Source of the DNA: an uncultured Lachnospiraceae bacterium
GTDB lineage: Bacteria; Bacillota; Clostridia; Lachnospirales; Lachnospiraceae
DNA length: 64,000 nt
Direction: 5' to 3'
NCBI GenBank assembly: GCA_910584915.1
Contig: CAJUDM010000013.1
Coordinates: 58,182-122,181 of the forward strand
Below are positions 1 through 8,457 of this stretch, piece after piece. The translations under genes and the position numbers were made by a program. Numbering within the stretch: position 1 is the first letter of the stretch; each line of letters starts with the position of its first letter. A model generated the notes under the pieces. The model did no database searches and was not told the origin of the DNA. It was given only the letters and a program-made list of their open reading frames with translations.

Positions 1-3000
1 CAGGAGATCGGGCTTGATCCGGCATTCCGGGTGGCGGATGAGGGAGAGATCGGCCTGCTGATGCAGGATGTGCTGGAGGATGTGCTGGAGGAGGCGTTCG
101 GGGAGTTAGAGAGAGCGAAGGAGCAGGCAGCTTTTGAAGAGAAGCGGGCTGTGGAGAAGAAAGAGGTTTCGGGGAATCCTGAGCGGGCTGGGGGAGAGAA
201 GGAAGTGCCTGCTGATAGGGAGCAGAGTGAGAGTGCGATACAGAGGGAAGCCTTTGCCGGCAAGGAGGAGAAGCGCGCCGAGGGTCAGGGAAGAGAATTT
301 CCGTTTCAGAGGCTGGTGGAAGCCTACAGTACCGGAAAGAAGGAGACTGTGCTGGAGGAGAGCATCTTGTCCCTCTATCGTTTTGCCGTGAGTTACCCCT
401 GGCCGCAGGAGTGGCTGAAAGAGCACGGGGAGGACTATGAATTTTCCTCGGTGGAGGAGCTGGAGCAGGCTCCTTTCATGAAATATCTGATGGAATATGT
501 GGAAAATATGCTGCCGGAGCTGGCGGGGCAGCTCAAGGACTGTATCAGGATCTGCGAAGAGCCGGATGGTCCTTATATGTATGGGGAGAATCTGGAAAAG
601 AGTTTTGAGGCGCTGGAGAGGGCGGCGCAGGCGGAACATTTCGCCGGCTGTCGGGAAGCGCTTTGGAGAGTGGAGTTTGACAGGCTTCCAGCAAAAAAGG
701 ACGCTTCCGTGAACCCGGAGAAACGGGAGGCGGTAAAGCAGGTGAGAAACAATGTGAAAAAGCAGTTGGAGCAGATCAGGGAGCAGTTTTTCCTGTTGGA
801 TGAGGATGTGGTTTTTTCGCAGTGCAGGCGGGTTTCGCCGCTGGTGCGGGAACTGGCGGCGCTCACGGCGCGTTTCGGGGAACGGTTCGCGGAGAAAAAG
901 AGGGAAAAAAATATCATAGATTTTTTGGATATGGAGCATCTGGCGCTTGACATCCTGTGCCGCCATAAGGAGGGGGAGGCGGGAGCTTTTGTGGAGCCCA
1001 CTGCTGCTGCGCTGGAGCTTAAGGAGTATTTTCAGGAGATCATGATCGATGAGTATCAGGACAGCAATCTGGTGCAGGAGTGTATCTTAAGCTGTATTTC
1101 CGGGGAGGATGCGGGCAGGTTCAACCGCTTTATGGTGGGGGATGTGAAGCAGAGCATCTATAAATTCAGGCTGGCAAGGCCGGAGCTTTTCATGGAGAAA
1201 TACTATGACTATTCCGGCGGGAAGGATTATTGCCAGAGGATTGACCTGCGGAAAAATTTCAGGAGCCGCCCGGAGGTGATAGACAGCGTGAACCTGATAT
1301 TCTCACAGCTCCTTTCGCGGAATCTGGGCGGGATAGACTACGATGAGAATGCAGAGCTCCACTATGGGGCGGTGTATTATGAGGAGGCAGAGGGCGGGAC
1401 GGAGCGTGAAAGAGAGAGTGCGGGCGATTGCGGAGAGGACAACGGTAAAATAAAGGAAGAGCAGGAGAGAAAATCGACCCGGACAGAAAAAAACTATAAA
1501 ATAGCACATGTTATTGATACAGAAAGAGAGAAGAACAGGACAGAATTCCTGATCATAGAGAGATCGGAGGAGGACGATAGATCGTCGGCAGAACAGGAGG
1601 CGGAATGCATCGCGCTGCGCATCAGGAGGCTGATGCGGGAGATGGAAGTGCTGGATCAGGACAGCGGGCGGATGAGGCCTCTGCGATACGGAGATATTGT
1701 TATTTTGCTGCGCAGCAGCAGCGGGGTGGACGAGATATTTCAGGAAGTGATGGAAAAACAGGATATTCCCTGCTATATCAGTTCCAGGACAGGATATTTC
1801 CAGACATCGGAGGTGCAGGTTATCCTGCAGTTTTTGCGGGTGCTGGACAATCCGTTGCAGGATATTCCATTGTTTGGGGTGTTGAAATCCTGCTTTGCCT
1901 CTTTTACGGATAGGGAAGCGGCGCAGATTGTGACGGCTTTTCCGGGCAGGCAGAAGCTGTATAGGAAATTGCAGGGATATGCGGCGCTTTCGGAGGAGCG
2001 TCCAGGCGGATTTCCGGGAAGCGCTTCGGCAGAATCTATAGGTGGGTTTTCAGGAGGGCATCCGGAAGATTTTTTGAGTGGGTATTCGGGAAATGTTTCG
2101 GAAGAACATACAGGCGGGGGCTCAGAAGGATATTCAGAAGAATTTCCGGACAGGGGCGCAGGACAGTTTTCAGAAGAACTATCCCGAAAGTGTCGCAGGT
2201 TTCTTGAACAGATAGAAGAGCTGCGGCGCTGTAGTGTCTATCTGTCTGTCCGTGAACTGCTGGCAAAGATCATGGAGGAGAGCCGCTATCTGGAATATGT
2301 GACAGCTCTGCCCGGGGGAAGGCAGCGCCGCGCCAACGCGCAGATGCTGCTGCAGAAGGCAGCCGCCTTTGAAAAGACGAGCTTTAAAGGGCTGTATCAT
2401 TTTATCCGCTATATCGATCAGATGGAGAAATACAGTATCGATTACGGGGAGGCGGGCGTGCAGGATGAACTGGCGGATGTGGTCAGGATCATGACGGTGC
2501 ATAAGAGCAAGGGGCTGGAGTTTCCGGTCTGCTTCGCGTCCGGTATGGGAAGAAAGATGAACCGGAGGGATGCATCCGGGGCTGTGCTCACCGACATGGA
2601 TATGGGGATAGCGGTGGATCTGGTAGATCCGGTATTGCGCGTAAAGCAGAAAACGCTCCGAAAAGCGGTGCTTTCCCGGAAGATACAACTGGATTCCCAG
2701 GCGGAGGAACTGAGGATTTTGTACGTGGCGCTCACAAGGGCAAAGGAAAAATTGATAATAACAGGTGTTACTGATGATGCGGCAAAGCTGCTGCGCGGAA
2801 AAACGGGAATTTTGGGGCACGAAAGTGTTGCGCTTCCCTATTCCGTCAGGAGCGGTGCAGGGAGTTTTCTGGAGTTATTAATAGCATGCGTTATGCGAAA
2901 AGAGGGAATGGAAGAGTTGTTTCGACAAGTTCAGATAGAGACGGAGCCTCCGGCAATCCTCCTGGACGACAAAATTCGCTGTGAAATAATGGAAAAAGCC

Positions 3001-4008
3001 AGTATTCATGCGGATTTGAAGGAGGAAAGCGAACTGACAAAAAATGACATAAAATCCTTCAAAATGAAACTGCAGTTTTGTGCATCAGACAAAAAAGTGA
3101 AGGAATACTTGCAAAAAAGATTCGGATATAATTACCCTCATTGGAATTTGCAGGGGCTCTATGCCAAGACTACGGTGTCGGAATTGAAGATGGCGGCGAT
3201 ACGGAATCTGGCGGGAAGGGGATCGGAGGAGCTGCTTGACGGGGAAGAGGGAGGGCATCTTCTCTTTGAGGAGGAGACGCCGGCACCCTATCTGCCGCTT
3301 TTTTTGCGGAAGCAGGAGGAAGATAAAATTTCCGGTGCGGCGAGAGGAAGTGCCATGCACCGGGTGATGGAATTGATGGATTTCGGGAAGCTGTCCGGGG
3401 GGAAGCCGGAAGAGGCGGAGCGGGCAGTGGGGATAGAGGAGAAGCCGGAGAGTACAGAGCGGTCAGCAGAAATAAAAGAGAAGCCGAAGGAAGAGATGAA
3501 GAGGTGCGCTGAGGAGCCGGGATTGCCGGAAAAAGGAGAAGTTTCGGGAGCTGTCAGATACGATATGGGACAGCTCGGTGCTGATATGGAGGCGTGGCGC
3601 GCTTCGGGGCTTTTGTCGGAGGAATACAGGGCGGCAGTCAGCAGAAAAAAAGTCCTTCATTTTATGAATGGTTCTCTGGCGGAGAGAATGCATACTGCGG
3701 CGAAGGCGGGGCTTTTGTGGAAGGAACAGCCGTTTATGCTGGGCATCAGCGCAGACCGTCTTTCGGAGGAGTTTCCGGAAACGGAGCAGATTCTGGTGCA
3801 GGGTATCATAGATGCATTCTTTGAGGAGGATGGGGAGATCGTCCTGCTGGATTATAAAACAGATGTTATTGAATCGCCGGGGGAACTGGCGGACAGATAC
3901 CGGGTACAGCTCGACTATTATGGGGAAGCCCTGGAGAGGATGACGGGGAAAAGAGTGAAGGAGAGGATCTTGTATTCCTTTTATCTTGGTGAGGAGGTGA
4001 GGGTGTAG
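1..4008 (+). CDS. addA: ATP-dependent helicase/nuclease subunit A, AddA (5' end outside window)
   Basis: Large subunit of the AddAB double-strand-break resection complex: UvrD-type helicase with a C-terminal RecB-family nuclease. The frame is open from base 1, so the true start and the Walker A motif lie upstream. Visible helicase motifs are IMIDEYQDSN (Walker B, near 1040-1070), VGDVKQSIYKFR (about 1135-1170), MTVHKSKGLEFPV (about 2490-2530) and LYVALTRAKEKL (about 2720-2755). The nuclease active-site region ends with LLDYKTD near 3840-3870. The stop is TAG at 4006-4008. AddB is expected just upstream, outside the window. Unusual are three low-complexity insertions: Glu/Lys/Arg-rich near 110-290, Gly/Ser/Glu-rich near 1990-2185, and a 13-residue repeat near 3418-3534. 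Family assignment is secure; the role of the insertions is unknown. Confidence 0.95.
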   Translation, partial: QEIGLDPAFRVADEGEIGLLMQDVLEDVLEEAFGELERAKEQAAFEEKRAVEKKEVSGNPERAGGEKEVPADREQSESAIQREAFAGKEEKRAEGQGREFPFQRLVEAYSTGKKETVLEESILSLYRFAVSYPWPQEWLKEHGEDYEFSSVEELEQAPFMKYLMEYVENMLPELAGQLKDCIRICEEPDGPYMYGENLEKSFEALERAAQAEHFAGCREALWRVEFDRLPAKKDASVNPEKREAVKQVRNNVKKQLEQIREQFFLLDEDVVFSQCRRVSPLVRELAALTARFGERFAEKKREKNIIDFLDMEHLALDILCRHKEGEAGAFVEPTAAALELKEYFQEIMIDEYQDSNLVQECILSCISGEDAGRFNRFMVGDVKQSIYKFRLARPELFMEKYYDYSGGKDYCQRIDLRKNFRSRPEVIDSVNLIFSQLLSRNLGGIDYDENAELHYGAVYYEEAEGGTERERESAGDCGEDNGKIKEEQERKSTRTEKNYKIAHVIDTEREKNRTEFLIIERSEEDDRSSAEQEAECIALRIRRLMREMEVLDQDSGRMRPLRYGDIVILLRSSSGVDEIFQEVMEKQDIPCYISSRTGYFQTSEVQVILQFLRVLDNPLQDIPLFGVLKSCFASFTDREAAQIVTAFPGRQKLYRKLQGYAALSEERPGGFPGSASAESIGGFSGGHPEDFLSGYSGNVSEEHTGGGSEGYSEEFPDRGAGQFSEELSRKCRRFLEQIEELRRCSVYLSVRELLAKIMEESRYLEYVTALPGGRQRRANAQMLLQKAAAFEKTSFKGLYHFIRYIDQMEKYSIDYGEAGVQDELADVVRIMTVHKSKGLEFPVCFASGMGRKMNRRDASGAVLTDMDMGIAVDLVDPVLRVKQKTLRKAVLSRKIQLDSQAEELRILYVALTRAKEKLIITGVTDDAAKLLRGKTGILGHESVALPYSVRSGAGSFLELLIACVMRKEGMEELFRQVQIETEPPAILLDDKIRCEIMEKASIHADLKEESELTKNDIKSFKMKLQFCASDKKVKEYLQKRFGYNYPHWNLQGLYAKTTVSELKMAAIRNLAGRGSEELLDGEEGGHLLFEEETPAPYLPLFLRKQEEDKISGAARGSAMHRVMELMDFGKLSGGKPEEAERAVGIEEKPESTERSAEIKEKPKEEMKRCAEEPGLPEKGEVSGAVRYDMGQLGADMEAWRASGLLSEEYRAAVSRKKVLHFMNGSLAERMHTAAKAGLLWKEQPFMLGISADRLSEEFPETEQILVQGIIDAFFEEDGEIVLLDYKTDVIESPGELADRYRVQLDYYGEALERMTGKRVKERILYSFYLGEEVRV
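1990..2185 (+). repeat. Degenerate Gly/Ser/Glu-rich repeat region inside addA
   Basis: Within addA, short imperfect units built around TCCGGGA / TTCGGGA / TTCAGAAG encode recurring peptides such as GFPGS, GFSGGHPEDF, GYSGN and GYSEEFPD. It reads as an expanded linker between helicase blocks, not part of a conserved motif. Units are too diverged to fix a period by eye. Confidence 0.5.
3418..3534 (+). repeat. 39-bp (13-residue) tandem repeat inside addA
   Basis: Two clear 39-bp copies (3418-3456 and 3457-3495) and a weaker third (3496-3534) encode ERAVGIEEKPEST, ERSAEIKEKPKEE and MKRCAEEPGLPEK. The period is a multiple of three, so the frame is kept. It sits in a charged linker before the nuclease domain. 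Confidence 0.65.
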
Positions 4009-4261
4009 ATTTTTTTCATGGCATCCGGCACCATTCACTGAATGACATCTGGGGCTGAACTGTTACGTTTGACAATAGAATAGTATGATTTTTGTTGTTT
4101 TTTAATAGTATTTGTTTTATAATATTGATAAATAAATTTGCGTGTACACATAATTTCTACAGATTATGCTGTTTTATATTGTATAATTCCATCAAAAGGG
4201 GAGTTTTATGAGCGGTAAAGATGTAGAAAGTTTTTACGGAGAAGATAAGGAGGTGAATCTC

Positions 4262-4468
4262 ATGCCATCTGTTGATTTGATCGAGTGTGAAAAAGTAGCC
4301 TATATAAATGGAATGAAAGAGTATTTGCAAAAATTAAAAAAGATGGAGCAAAGCCAGGCAAAGAAAATTTCTTTTGAAAATTTAAAAAAAAGTAAGATAA
4401 TTGGGGAGAATGGGGAATTTACAGAGCACTATGAGTATATGCGGATGAGTGTACAGAAGAAGAGGTAG
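4262..4468 (+). CDS. Small protein, candidate antitoxin/partner of the ART-like protein
   Basis: I do not recognise a family. It is a charged, probably helical protein of 68 residues starting MPSVDLIECEKVAYING, rich in Lys and Glu. The chosen ATG follows an excellent Shine-Dalgarno site (AAGGAGGTGA, 4247-4256). An in-frame upstream ATG at 4208, with a weaker GGGGAG four bases before it, would add 18 residues, so two translation starts are possible. It ends six bases before the next gene, which indicates co-translation. Both genes are visibly AT-richer than flanking addA and clpB, suggesting acquisition. By position and size it could be an antitoxin, but this is inference only. Confidence 0.6.
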   Translation: MPSVDLIECEKVAYINGMKEYLQKLKKMEQSQAKKISFENLKKSKIIGENGEFTEHYEYMRMSVQKKR

Positions 4469-4474
4469 TATTGT

Positions 4475-5098
4475 ATGTACAGTAATTTGCCAAATTTGGT
4501 GTTAGCATTTCATGGTTGTGATGAAGAGACATATAAGAAAGTCTTGTATGAGCATGAACCATTACTGCCAAGTGTTAATTCTTATGATTGGCTTGGAAAT
4601 GGAATATATTTTTGGGAGAACAGTTTTCCCAGAGCTCAGGAGTGGGCAGTAGCATATTGTGAGAGAAATCACAGAAAATATCCGGATAAAGAAAAGAAAA
4701 AGCCTGCTGTTATCGGGGCAGTTATTGCATTAGGGCATTGCCTGAATCTGACAGATTACGGGAGTTCCGAAGTGCTGAAAAGCGGGTATGAAATATTAGC
4801 TTATGAGTTGTCGCTTCATGGTAAGGAATTGCCGGTTAACAGAAATGTGAAAGGAAACAGTGATCTTTTATTAAGAGAGTTAGACTGTGCGGTGATTCAA
4901 CGTATTCATCAATATAATAAAGAATTGAATAATAAAAGTTATGACAGTGTCAGAGGCGTTTTTATAGAGGGCAATCCGGTATATCCGGATTCCGGCATCA
5001 TGGAAAAATCACATGTACAGTTATGCGTTGTAAACCCCAATTGTATTAAAGGATATTTTAGTCCTTTATTACCGGATAACAATTGGGATATGGTATGA
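4475..5098 (+). CDS. Protein with ADP-ribosyltransferase-like motifs (candidate toxin/effector)
   Basis: A soluble protein of 207 residues. The N-terminal LAFHGCDEETYKKVL and the following WLGNGIYFWENS (residues about 44-55) resemble the His and Gly-x-Tyr-Phe motifs of the PARP/ADP-ribosyltransferase fold. A late SHVQLCVVNPNCIKGYF may hold the third position of the triad, with Gln instead of Glu. If the fold is right, it would transfer ADP-ribose from NAD to a protein or nucleic acid. It forms a tight two-gene unit with the small upstream gene and is followed by a strong terminator, an arrangement common for toxin-antitoxin or phage-defence modules. The target and the defence role are inference. 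No signal peptide is seen. Confidence 0.55.
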   Translation: MYSNLPNLVLAFHGCDEETYKKVLYEHEPLLPSVNSYDWLGNGIYFWENSFPRAQEWAVAYCERNHRKYPDKEKKKPAVIGAVIALGHCLNLTDYGSSEVLKSGYEILAYELSLHGKELPVNRNVKGNSDLLLRELDCAVIQRIHQYNKELNNKSYDSVRGVFIEGNPVYPDSGIMEKSHVQLCVVNPNCIKGYFSPLLPDNNWDMV

Positions 5099-5103
5099 GT
5101 TTC

Positions 5104-5147
5104 ATAAGACATATCGGATATAAGGTCTGTTATGTCTTATTTTTTTG
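5104..5147 (+). terminator. Rho-independent terminator after the ART-like pair
   Basis: ATAAGACATA (5104-5113) pairs with TATGTCTTAT (5131-5140), followed directly by seven T. A clear intrinsic terminator six bases after the stop codon. Confidence 0.85.
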
Positions 5148-5223
5148 TGTGTTTGCTCAATTACAAAATAGAGTATTTGATGGAAGAATCAAAAAATAAA
5201 TTCACAAAATTTTCAGAAAATTT

Positions 5224-5270
5224 TAGCACTCATCTCTTGACTTGGCTAACAAACAGTGCTATTTTATAAT
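5224..5270 (+). promoter_or_regulatory. clpB promoter with widely spaced CIRCE-like half-sites
   Basis: TTGGCT (5242-5247), 17 bases, then TATAAT (5265-5270) gives a convincing sigma-A promoter 59 bases before clpB. Perfect 7-bp arms TAGCACT (5224-5230) and AGTGCTA (5255-5261) match the half-sites of the HrcA operator CIRCE, but are separated by 24 bases instead of 9. They flank the -35 and abut the -10, so a repressor bound there would block RNA polymerase. Which regulator binds is not shown by the sequence. Confidence 0.6.
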
Positions 5271-5328
5271 CGCAACAGAAAAAGAGGAGAAAAACAGCAC
5301 ATAATAACAGGAAAAGGGAGGTGCTTTT

Positions 5329-7929
5329 ATGAACATTTCAAAATTTACGCAAAATTCTATCCAGGCAGTGGAGAGATGTGAGAAGCTGGCTTACGAGTAC
5401 GGCAATCAGGAAATCGAGCAGGAGCATCTGCTGTACGCTCTGCTGACAATAGAGGATTCTCTGATCTTAAAGCTGATCGAGAAGATGGAGATTCAGAAAG
5501 AATATTTTGTGAACCGCGTGAAGCAGGCGCTGGAGAAGCGGGTGAAGGTACAGGGCGGCCAGGTCTATATCGGGCAGTATTTGAATAAAGTGCTGATCTC
5601 GGCGGAGGATGAGGCGAAACAGATGGGAGATGAGTATGTCTCTGTGGAGCATCTGTTCTTGTCGATGATCAAAGAGCCGAATAAGGAGATCAAAGAGATC
5701 TTCCGGGAGTTCGGCATCACGAGGGAGCGTTTTTTGCAGGCGCTGTCCACGATCCGCGGCAATCAGCGGGTGACAAGCGACAACCCGGAGGCTACCTACG
5801 ATACGCTGGAGAAATACGGGCAGGAGCTGGTGGAGCGGGCGAGGGGACAGAAGCTCGATCCCGTGATCGGCAGAGACAATGAGATCCGCAACGTGATCCG
5901 CATCCTGTCCAGAAAGAGCAAAAACAATCCGGTGCTGATCGGTGAGCCGGGCGTCGGCAAGACCGCGGTGGTGGAAGGGCTGGCGCAGCGTATTGTCAGG
6001 GGAGATGTGCCCCAGGGCCTGAAGGATAAGAAGATTTTCGCGCTGGATATGGGGGCGTTAGTTGCCGGTGCGAAGTACCGGGGCGAGTTTGAGGAGCGGC
6101 TGAAGGCGGTGCTGGAGGATGTGAAAAAATCCGACGGGCAGATCATTCTGTTTATCGATGAACTGCACACGATCGTCGGAGCGGGCAAGACCGATGGGGC
6201 GCTGGATGCCGGAAATATGTTAAAGCCCATGCTGGCGAGGGGCGAGCTGCACTGTATCGGCGCCACCACATTAAATGAGTACAGACAGTATGTGGAGAAG
6301 GATGCGGCGCTGGAGCGGCGTTTCCAGCCGGTGCTGGTGGAGGAGCCGACGGTGGAAGATACGATTTCCATTCTCCGGGGACTCAAAGAGCGGTACGAGG
6401 TTTATCATGGCGTAAAAATTTTGGACACGGCGCTGGTGACGGCGGCGACATTGTCGAACCGGTATATCTCGGACAGATTTCTTCCGGACAAGGCGATCGA
6501 CCTGGTGGATGAGGCGTGCGCGCTGATCAAGACCGAGCTTGATTCCATGCCGGCGGAGCTGGATGAGCTGAACCGCCATGTGATGCAGATGGAGATCGAG
6601 GAGGCGGCTCTGAAAAAAGAGGACGACAATTTAAGCAGGGAGAGGCTTGCAAACCTGCAAAAGGAACTGGCGGAGGAGAAGGCGGAGCTGGATAATCGGA
6701 AAGCCCAGTGGGACAATGAGAAGCATTCCGTGGAGAAGCTCTCGAAGCTGCGGGAGGAGATCGAGACTGTCAGCGGGCAGATCGAGATCGCCCAGCGGGA
6801 GGGCGACTATGAGAAGGCGGGCGAGCTGCAGTATTCCAGGCTCCCTTCTCTGAAGAGGCAGTTGGAGATCGAGGAGGAGGCGGTGAAAAACAAGGATCTG
6901 TCGCTGGTGCATGAGAAGGTGACGGAGGAGGAGATCGCGAGGATCATCTCGCGCTGGACCGGCATCCCGGTGGCAAAGCTGACCGAGAGCGAGAGAAACA
7001 AGACGCTCCATCTGGACGAGGAGCTGCACAGGCGCGTGATCGGGCAGGACGAGGGCGTCACCAAGGTGACGGAGGCGATCATCCGCTCCAAGGCGGGCAT
7101 CAAAGATCCGTCGAAGCCGATCGGTTCTTTCCTGTTCCTGGGCCCTACCGGCGTCGGAAAGACGGAGCTTGCGAAGTCCCTTGCCGCCTGTCTGTTTGAC
7201 GATGAGAACAATATGGTGCGGATCGATATGAGCGAATATATGGAGAAGTACTCTGTATCCAGGCTGATCGGGGCGCCTCCCGGCTATGTGGGATATGAGG
7301 AGGGCGGACAGTTGACCGAGGCGGTCAGAAGAAAGCCCTACTCGGTGGTACTCTTTGATGAGATAGAGAAGGCGCATCCCGATGTGTTCAATGTCCTGTT
7401 ACAGGTGCTGGACGACGGGCGGATCACGGATTCCCAGGGGCGCACCGTGGACTTCAAAAATACGATCCTGATCATGACCTCGAATATCGGCGCGCAGTAT
7501 CTGCTGGATGGCATCCAGGAGGACGGCAGTATCAGCAGGGATTGCGAAACAGCTGTTATGGAAGAGTTGAGAGCCCATTTCAGGCCGGAGTTTTTGAACC
7601 GGCTGGATGAACAGATCCTGTTTAAGCCGTTGACAAAAGAGAATATCGGCGGTATCATTGCGTTGATCATCGATGACCTGAATAAGCGTCTTGGCGATAA
7701 GGAACTGCGCATCGCGCTGTCGGAGGACGCGAAGGACTATATCATAGAGCAGGCGTACGATCCGGTCTACGGCGCAAGGCCCTTAAAGCGGTATATTCAG
7801 AAGTATGTGGAGACGCTGTCGGCGAAGCTGATCCTCTCGGGCGAGGTGCATGAAAAGGATGTGATCCGCATCGAACTGACGGACGGCGAGCTGACGGCAA
7901 GGCGGGAAGCGGGCGTCTCCGCAGGCTGA
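5329..7929 (+). CDS. clpB: ATP-dependent chaperone ClpB
   Basis: Hsp100 disaggregase that works with DnaK to extract polypeptides from aggregates. Of 866 residues, the usual ClpB length. Order seen: N-terminal Clp repeat domain (1-150); AAA-1 with Walker A GEPGVGKT near 205 and LFIDELHTIVGAG; a long helical middle domain (about 410-530) rich in Glu/Lys/Arg that separates ClpB from ClpC/ClpA; AAA-2 with GPTGVGKTELAK near 605 and VLFDEIEKAHPDVFN; and a C-terminal small domain. No ClpP-binding loop was identified. The start is supported by GGGAGGTG upstream. It has its own promoter with heat-shock-type operator half-sites. Confidence 0.96.
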   Translation: MNISKFTQNSIQAVERCEKLAYEYGNQEIEQEHLLYALLTIEDSLILKLIEKMEIQKEYFVNRVKQALEKRVKVQGGQVYIGQYLNKVLISAEDEAKQMGDEYVSVEHLFLSMIKEPNKEIKEIFREFGITRERFLQALSTIRGNQRVTSDNPEATYDTLEKYGQELVERARGQKLDPVIGRDNEIRNVIRILSRKSKNNPVLIGEPGVGKTAVVEGLAQRIVRGDVPQGLKDKKIFALDMGALVAGAKYRGEFEERLKAVLEDVKKSDGQIILFIDELHTIVGAGKTDGALDAGNMLKPMLARGELHCIGATTLNEYRQYVEKDAALERRFQPVLVEEPTVEDTISILRGLKERYEVYHGVKILDTALVTAATLSNRYISDRFLPDKAIDLVDEACALIKTELDSMPAELDELNRHVMQMEIEEAALKKEDDNLSRERLANLQKELAEEKAELDNRKAQWDNEKHSVEKLSKLREEIETVSGQIEIAQREGDYEKAGELQYSRLPSLKRQLEIEEEAVKNKDLSLVHEKVTEEEIARIISRWTGIPVAKLTESERNKTLHLDEELHRRVIGQDEGVTKVTEAIIRSKAGIKDPSKPIGSFLFLGPTGVGKTELAKSLAACLFDDENNMVRIDMSEYMEKYSVSRLIGAPPGYVGYEEGGQLTEAVRRKPYSVVLFDEIEKAHPDVFNVLLQVLDDGRITDSQGRTVDFKNTILIMTSNIGAQYLLDGIQEDGSISRDCETAVMEELRAHFRPEFLNRLDEQILFKPLTKENIGGIIALIIDDLNKRLGDKELRIALSEDAKDYIIEQAYDPVYGARPLKRYIQKYVETLSAKLILSGEVHEKDVIRIELTDGELTARREAGVSAG

Positions 7930-8044
7930 CAGGAAAGCTGAGACCGTGTCCGGAGACTGAAAGAGCGGATGTGACTATGAGCGTTGGATGCGGTTGAAAG
8001 AGCAACGGGTGTGACTGAAAGAGTGCCGGATACTGACGTTGTCA

Positions 8045-8073
8045 GCGGCAGCGAAGATTGTCATCGCTGCCGC
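8045..8073 (+). repeat. Perfect hairpin between clpB and the DUF4250 gene
   Basis: GCGGCAGCGA (8045-8054) pairs with TCGCTGCCGC (8064-8073) around a 9-base loop. No T-run follows, so it is more likely a processing or stability hairpin than a terminator. Bases 7940-8030 also hold a short degenerate repeat around GACTGAAAGAG. Confidence 0.5.
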
Positions 8074-8116
8074 CACAGACTGGCAAAAAGTGAGAAGAAA
8101 GAGGTGGGAACTGCTT

Positions 8117-8290
8117 ATGATACCATCAGATCCGATTATGCTGCTGAGCTTTGTCAATCTAAAACTCAGAGACTATTATGGAAGCTTTGACGCGATGTGC
8201 GAGGACCTGGATGTTTCCGGGGAGGAGATCAAGGCGAAGCTGGCGGAGGTCAACTACCGCTATGACGCGGAGAAGAATCAGTTTGTGTAA
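8117..8290 (+). CDS. DUF4250 family small protein
   Basis: Residues 1-57 start MIPSDPIMLLSFVNLKLRD and continue with a short helix-turn-helix-like stretch (YGSFDAMCEDLDVSGEEIKA). This matches the small DUF4250 proteins common in Clostridia; function unknown. The ATG at 8117 was chosen over the longer frame from 8039 because GAGGTGGG lies just upstream and the family starts at this motif. A clear terminator follows. Confidence 0.8.
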   Translation: MIPSDPIMLLSFVNLKLRDYYGSFDAMCEDLDVSGEEIKAKLAEVNYRYDAEKNQFV

Positions 8291-8325
8291 AAGAGAGATT
8301 TAGCTGGGGAAATACCGGAATATGG

Positions 8326-8365
8326 AAATGCCATGCGGAGGAGTTGGGGCTGCATGGCATTTTTT
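8326..8365 (+). terminator. Rho-independent terminator after the DUF4250 gene
   Basis: AAATGCCATGC (8326-8336) pairs with GCATGGCATTT (8352-8362) and runs into a T-tract. Confidence 0.85.
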
Positions 8366-8392
8366 CTGTGCAGAAGTATGTGCGATGTTTAC

Positions 8393-8421
8393 TTGTTAGT
8401 ATGACATTATTATGGTAAGAT
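8393..8421 (+). promoter_or_regulatory. Probable promoter of the first kinase/regulator pair
   Basis: TTGTTA (8393-8398), 17 bases, TAAGAT (8416-8421), 36 bases before the GTG start of the kinase and downstream of a terminator. Confidence 0.5.
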
Positions 8422-8457
8422 TCAAAATAAAAACAGAAAGAAAAAGGTCGAAAATCA

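Noticed and set aside
106..966. Long minus-strand open frame opposite addA
   Set aside because: Shadow of the strongly coding plus strand; no ribosome site and no recognisable domain. The same holds for many other antisense frames in GC-rich genes.
5224..5261. Canonical CIRCE operator
   Set aside because: The arms match, but the 24-base spacing is not canonical, so it is only reported as CIRCE-like.
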